This document shows, piece after piece, positions 59,522 through 64,000 of a stretch of 64,000 nucleotides of DNA; within the stretch, counting starts at the first letter, position 1; each line of letters begins with the position of its first letter. Both the position numbers and the translations under genes were made by a program. The notes beneath the pieces are model-generated. The model was not told the origin of the DNA and made no database searches. It saw nothing but the letters and a program-made list of their open reading frames with translations. This DNA comes from Panonychus citri (Eukaryota; Arthropoda; Arachnida; Trombidiformes; Tetranychidae): the NCBI RefSeq assembly GCF_014898815.1, contig NW_026515482.1:2170001-2234000 (forward strand). Reading direction: 5' to 3'.

Positions 59522-62500
59522 ATGGAAACCTCCGATTCCAACAGTTTGAAACTTTCGACCGACAACTATTTACAATGGAAAACGTTTATCGCTTGTGCTT
59601 TAAAGGCCAAGTATGTATGGAGAATCGCCAATGGTCAACAGCCGTGTCCACTTCCACTTGAGGCCGATGAGTCTGGACCTCCAACCGCTGCTGCAGTCAA
59701 CCGAAGAAATAAAGAAATACTTGATTGGGAAGCAAGTGATGCTCTTGCTGGGACGATAATATTCAATTCATTAAATAAAACAAATGCCGATTTAATCATC
59801 AATTGTTCAACATCATTTGAGATGTATACGAAAATTGTCAACCATAAAGAACAACGGACAACAACAAATAAATGGAACATCAGAAGTAAGTTGACCAACC
59901 TTAAGTTCACTACATCACACACGGTGGTTAGTTATCTGTCCGAATTAGATTCAGTTGTTAAACAAATGAGTGACTTAGGAATGAAAATTGATGAAGATGA
60001 ATTGATCGTTAAGATACTTTCTGATTTACCTTTGACCTTCCAATCTTTTCGTGAAACTACTCAATTAGCAATGATTTCAGGTTACAATTTGAAGTTAGAT
60101 GATTTAAAATCCCAATTATTAATTGTCGAGAAACAAAAGGAAACCAATCAAGAAAATAAACAAGGTGAAGCTTTGATTAGTAAAGGTAACAATTTTAAGC
60201 AATTCAATAAAAATACAAAGCGATGTTTTAAATGTAATCGTAAAGGTCATCTAGCTAATCAATGCCGGTCAAAGGGCAATTTCAATAATCAAAATAATCA
60301 CAATCAACAGCAAAATAGTAACAATCAAACTAATTTCAATAATAAAAATTACCAAGGGAAAAACAATCGATTCAATAACAACCGAAACTTCAACAATCGC
60401 TACAACAACAGAAACAATTACAATCACCAGAATAATCAGAACAATAATTACAATCAAAATAACCAGAATAACCAGAATAACCAAAACTTGATCAACATGA
60501 ATCAAAATAATCAGAATCAGTACAACAATAACAACAACTCTTATCAATCAAACAATCAATCTAATGTTAATCAAGTTGTAGTTAATAATCAAGATGATTA
60601 CAGTTTAACAGTTAATGAAAATGAATCAAAACAAACTCAGTGGTTATTAGATACTGGTGCTAGTTATCATCTCACCAGTGATGTTAATTGTTTCTCTAAT
60701 TTTCAACAATTAAATGAACCAATTTTACTTACAATTGGAGATGGTAAAAAGATTGAAGCGATAGCAAAAGGCGACATTTTAGTTGAATGTTACAATGGTA
60801 CCAATTGGTTACAATGTCGATTGACCAATGTTTTATTTGTCCCTCAGTTGGGCGATTTTAATCTTTTCTCATGGGCTCAAACTGTTGCCAAAGGCTATGG
60901 CCTGAAGTCAACATCATTGACCACCGAAATTTATCACATTGAGAGCAATAGAAAAGTAATAATCGCAAATAAAATAGGAAACTCATTTAAATTAATGATC
61001 AGACCAAGAAAATTGAACGATAAATTTGCTCTTGTTACTAAAAGTGCTACTTTAAGTGAATGGCACAAAAGATTAGCTCACATTAATGTCCATAAAATAA
61101 TCAAAATGTCAAGAGATGGATTGTTACCTAAAATTAGAATTGATTACGAACCAGAAAATTTCTTTTGTGAAGGATGTGTGAAAGGCAAAATGTGCTCGAG
61201 AAGCTTCAAAACTGTTCCTACTCGAAAAGTCGAAGTAGGTGAAGCGATTCATTGTGACCTACAGGGTCCAATGCCTAAGCCTTCAATCAATGGTAACAAA
61301 TATGCACTGGTAATCAAAGATGAATCAAGTTCTTATCGATCAATTTACTTTCAAAAATTTAAATCGGATACTTTTGAGAATTTAGATAAATTCATAAACG
61401 AAGCTGAGAAAGCAACAGGAAATAAAGTGAAAATCCTGAGATCCGATAATGGAAAAGAATTCATTGACTCTAGAGTAACTGATTTGCTTAAGAATAAAAA
61501 TATTAATCATGAATTGAGTGCCCCTTATGTCCCTCAACAAAATGGACGAATTGAAAGAGAAAATAGAACAATTTCTGAATTAGCGCAAACAATGATGTTA
61601 AACAGTAACTTACCTGAATTTCTATGGGCAGAAGCTATGAACACCGCTGTGTATGTATTGAATTTAATTCCAGGTAAAGGTCAAACTGAAATGACTCCAT
61701 TGGAACTGTTTACAAAGGAAAAACCAAGATACTCACATTTAAAGGTCTTTGGTTGTGTTTGTTACCCCAAAATTCCTGATATTGGACGGAAGAAATTTGA
61801 TCCGAAAGCAAAGAAAGTGATCTTTGTTGGTTATTCCAAAACAATTAACAATTATCGTGTTTACGATCCAATTACTGGTCGCATCTTCATCACAACGAAT
61901 ATTAAATTTAATGAAACTGATTGTGATGCAGAGAAAGCAATTAACCAAGTAAATGATGAAGAAGATGTGGATGATGAAGAAAATCTAAAAAATTTGGTTA
62001 AAGATGATGATAATCAAAATTTTGATGATGATTTTGATGATGCTGCAAGTGATACCACAGAAATAATTGATAATCCTCCCGAATCAGTTGATTGGTCCTC
62101 CTCAATTAACGCTATTATTTTCCAGGCGATCGTGACCAATTGTGAACCATTAACCTATGAAGAAGCTGTTAATAGTGAAAATAAAGATAATTGGATGAAA
62201 GCAATCGCGGAAGAAATGAAATCAATTAAAGAAAATAATACTTACGTTCTTACCAAGTTACCACCAGGAAAACGATTGATTTCTTGTCGCTGGATTTTCA
62301 AGATTAAAAGAAACACCGATGGTTCAATCAACAGGTATAAGGCAAGATTAGTTGCCAAGGGTTATTCCCAAAAGTCTGGAATCGATTATTTTGAGACCTT
62401 TAGTCCAGTCGCGAGATACGATTCCATTCGCGCTATATTGGCCATCAGTTCAGCTCGTCGAATGCACTTGATGCAATTTGATATTAAAACTGCCTTTTTA

Positions 62501-62971
62501 TATGGTGAACTAAAGGAAGAAATCTTCATGGAACAACCACCAGGATTAGAAGATGGTACAGATCGTGTATTATTATTAAAGAAAGGCCTTTATGGTCTGA
62601 AACAATCTCCTCGTCGATGGAATGAAAAAGTTGTTCAATTTTTCACCGATCATGGTTATCAACAATCACAAGCTGATCAATGTATTTTCGTCAATTTCAA
62701 CAATGGATTAACTGTTTGTGTTATTTATGTGGACGATGGATTAATTGCAAGTGAAAATCCACAACAAATGAATCAACTAATCAATGATCTGAAAAGAAAA
62801 TTTCAAGTTAAAGTCCACCAACCGGAAGTGTTTGTTGGTATGGAAATTTATCAAAGCCCTGACAGGTCAATAATTAAAATTAAACAGTCAACTTTCATCA
62901 AAGAGCTTCTTAAACGATTTAAAATGGAAGAGTGTAAACCTGTGTTGACACCCGTGAAAGGGGAAAAATAG
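59522..62971 (+). CDS. Copia-type gag-pol polyprotein lacking RNase H
   Basis: One frame of 1,149 codons. Gag covers ~1-230, with a CCHC zinc knuckle CFKCNRKGHLANQC at ~234-247, then an Asn/Gln-rich linker to ~350. The protease has WLLDTGAS at ~374. The integrase has an HHCC-type zinc region (WHKRLAHINVHKI ... CEGCVKGKMC, from ~514) and a DDE triad at HCDLQGP (~578), RSDNGKEF (~640) and GRIERENR (~677). Reverse transcriptase runs from CRWIFKIKRN (~922) through FDIKTAFLYGEL (~986) to YVDDG (~1069). The frame ends at CKPVLTPVKGEK, where related elements continue into RNase H. All catalytic residues present in the retained domains look intact. Confidence 0.95.
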   Translation: METSDSNSLKLSTDNYLQWKTFIACALKAKYVWRIANGQQPCPLPLEADESGPPTAAAVNRRNKEILDWEASDALAGTIIFNSLNKTNADLIINCSTSFEMYTKIVNHKEQRTTTNKWNIRSKLTNLKFTTSHTVVSYLSELDSVVKQMSDLGMKIDEDELIVKILSDLPLTFQSFRETTQLAMISGYNLKLDDLKSQLLIVEKQKETNQENKQGEALISKGNNFKQFNKNTKRCFKCNRKGHLANQCRSKGNFNNQNNHNQQQNSNNQTNFNNKNYQGKNNRFNNNRNFNNRYNNRNNYNHQNNQNNNYNQNNQNNQNNQNLINMNQNNQNQYNNNNNSYQSNNQSNVNQVVVNNQDDYSLTVNENESKQTQWLLDTGASYHLTSDVNCFSNFQQLNEPILLTIGDGKKIEAIAKGDILVECYNGTNWLQCRLTNVLFVPQLGDFNLFSWAQTVAKGYGLKSTSLTTEIYHIESNRKVIIANKIGNSFKLMIRPRKLNDKFALVTKSATLSEWHKRLAHINVHKIIKMSRDGLLPKIRIDYEPENFFCEGCVKGKMCSRSFKTVPTRKVEVGEAIHCDLQGPMPKPSINGNKYALVIKDESSSYRSIYFQKFKSDTFENLDKFINEAEKATGNKVKILRSDNGKEFIDSRVTDLLKNKNINHELSAPYVPQQNGRIERENRTISELAQTMMLNSNLPEFLWAEAMNTAVYVLNLIPGKGQTEMTPLELFTKEKPRYSHLKVFGCVCYPKIPDIGRKKFDPKAKKVIFVGYSKTINNYRVYDPITGRIFITTNIKFNETDCDAEKAINQVNDEEDVDDEENLKNLVKDDDNQNFDDDFDDAASDTTEIIDNPPESVDWSSSINAIIFQAIVTNCEPLTYEEAVNSENKDNWMKAIAEEMKSIKENNTYVLTKLPPGKRLISCRWIFKIKRNTDGSINRYKARLVAKGYSQKSGIDYFETFSPVARYDSIRAILAISSARRMHLMQFDIKTAFLYGELKEEIFMEQPPGLEDGTDRVLLLKKGLYGLKQSPRRWNEKVVQFFTDHGYQQSQADQCIFVNFNNGLTVCVIYVDDGLIASENPQQMNQLINDLKRKFQVKVHQPEVFVGMEIYQSPDRSIIKIKQSTFIKELLKRFKMEECKPVLTPVKGEK

Positions 62972-63808
62972 ATGAATGTTTGGAGAGATGATGTGATGTG
63001 ATGAGGTGGATAAGGCTTTTGTAGGGGATTCTAACTCAGGTAATCTAGACTACTAACGTAAAGAGAATCAATTGGTTAATTGTTAACTTTAGTTATTAGC
63101 TATCACAAGAGATTCGACTGGCCCTTCACAATTCCAGTTACCAGATTCTTTTAGGATAACTTTAACTCACTTATCCGAGTTTACTCACTGAATTAAGATT
63201 ATTAGAAATTGTAAATTCTGCTGAAACATTTATTAATGAAAATTAAAAGAAAGAACATGAAAATTAGGCCTTAGCCTTTACACAAAGAAAGTTAAATTTT
63301 CTCTTTAGAGAATGAGTTATTTACTCTTGAAGATCTCAGAGTTAACTAACTTCTTTTTGGTTAAATATGGTTGATAATTGGAACATAATTTTAGCGCCAT
63401 TAAGCTTTGTCATTAGACATTACCATAAATGGTAACTTGGCTTTTTTATGCCCAATCATCAAGTTGGTTACAAAGAAAAACAAAATTAATAAAGAAAAGG
63501 TTATAGCCTTATCAGAGTACATAAGATAAGGGGAGAAGATGAGATTAAAATTAATCATTAGATTAATATCATTAACCATAAGGTCAGATTAATGTCTCAT
63601 TAGAGTAATCATAAATAAAAGAAAAACAAATTACTCAAAGGTAAATTGAAATAAAAAGTTAAAATAAAGATTAAAATAAAATGAAAACGTCTTTAGACTA
63701 GACTAATTTTGATTAGTTCAATTGTCTAAAGATTTTGGGAAAAAGTTCCATTAGGAATATTGAAAGAAAATCAATGAGGACGGAATTTTCCCTGACACAT
63801 CCTCGGAT
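62972..63808. other. Flank downstream of the truncated copia element
   Basis: AT-rich, no gene or RNase H-like frame in any reading frame I checked, and no match to the 5' LTR end. Confidence 0.55.
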
Positions 63809-64000
63809 TTAAGACCATGAAACCTCTGAAGGTTTTCTTTCAAGTTGACGATTGGAACGACTTTGCAAAATCTTCGGGTCCGTTAGGGCTCTGAGCTTTG
63901 CTTGTTCATCTTCGACGAGGTCCTTTTGGTTGACCAATGGTAATTCATAAAGTCGAAGTGGCGATTCCATTCCTGAGGCTTTAACACAGTTGTCATCAAA
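63809..64000 (-). CDS. Partial unrecognised ORF at the window edge
   Basis: On the minus strand, 63 codons are open from the window end to a TAA at 63,809-63,811. It contains MESPLRLYELPLVNQKDLVE and later TDPKILQSRSNRQLERKP. The composition (charged, few runs, GC-richer than surroundings) is protein-like. The N-terminus is outside the window. No family recognised; it could be the end of a host gene or of another mobile element. Confidence 0.4.
   Translation of the reverse strand, partial: FDDNCVKASGMESPLRLYELPLVNQKDLVEDEQAKLRALTDPKILQSRSNRQLERKPSEVSWS

Larger units (their letters stand above)
59321..62971 (+). mobile_element. Ty1/copia LTR retrotransposon, 3'-truncated
   Basis: The internal region begins with a primer-binding site right after the presumed LTR end, then a repeat-bearing leader and a long gag-pol. 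Domain order gag-protease-integrase-RT identifies the Pseudoviridae (Ty1/copia) type. RNase H, polypurine tract and 3' LTR are absent, and the sequence after 62,971 shows no similarity to copia, so the copy is truncated. The open frame suggests the insertion is young. Confidence 0.9.

Noticed and set aside
60269..60547. Minus-strand Val/Ile-rich ORF
   Set aside because: Antisense of the Asn/Gln-rich linker in the copia gag region.
1..64000. tRNA, rRNA or CRISPR arrays
   Set aside because: No B-box-like GGTTCGANNCC with a cloverleaf partner, no rRNA-like segment and no regularly spaced repeats were seen by eye; a tRNA covariance scan could not be run.
62972..64000. 3' LTR of the copia element
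   Set aside because: No stretch matches the presumed 5' LTR end before 59,320, and RNase H is missing, so no LTR is called.

Overview
This is animal nuclear DNA: AT-rich, with spliced protein genes, GT..AG introns, many GA/CT and ATG/CAT microsatellites and long gene-poor spacers. The gene set is arthropod (a short neuropeptide F type receptor, an L(3)mbt protein, a TPD52 protein). Two tandem GH32 fructosidase genes of bacterial type, few introns per gene and a TTAGG motif fit a spider mite (Tetranychus or a close relative) best. The organism is an inference; no database could be consulted.

Layout. Positions 1-16,000 hold housekeeping genes: the 3' end of an SNX14-like sorting nexin (+), an ING4/5-type PHD-finger protein (-), an INPP5F/Sac2 phosphoinositide phosphatase (+), a small unrecognised coiled-coil ORF (-) and a TPD52-family gene (-). 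Between them lies a duplicated block. A roughly 1.08-kb unit occurs twice in tandem (about 3,968-6,128), is followed by a diverged partial unit (6,100-6,400), and recurs at 16,403-17,905. There it is interrupted by a 269-bp MITE with perfect 34-bp terminal inverted repeats and an 8-bp target duplication. Each unit carries an ATCGAT cluster resembling DREF/BEAF promoter motifs and two small minus-strand ORFs. The last copy runs into the 5' region of an l(3)mbt homologue (FCS finger, three MBT repeats, C2HC finger, SAM; 18,290-21,609).

From 26,280 to 32,264 are two secreted GH32 (levanase/invertase-like) genes in tandem with an intron at the same codon boundary. The first has a one-base frameshift in a T run; the second is intact. 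Next is a minus-strand class A peptide GPCR of the sNPF receptor type (34,515-36,047), whose C-terminal tail seems to continue in another frame. About 18 kb without recognisable genes follows (36,048-54,559).

The last 10 kb is rich in mobile-element debris: a degraded LINE endonuclease region, a 181-bp uninterrupted polypurine tract, a broken unrecognised cysteine-rich gene, a possible orphan exon, a miRNA-like hairpin, and a Ty1/copia retrotransposon. The copia element has an iMet half-tRNA type primer-binding site and a long open gag-pol that stops just after reverse transcriptase, so RNase H is missing. A partial unrecognised minus-strand ORF enters from the right edge.

The genes do not form one pathway. 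The clearest biological themes are sugar digestion by probably horizontally acquired enzymes, endosomal lipid and trafficking proteins (SNX14, INPP5F, TPD52) and chromatin readers (ING, L3MBTL).
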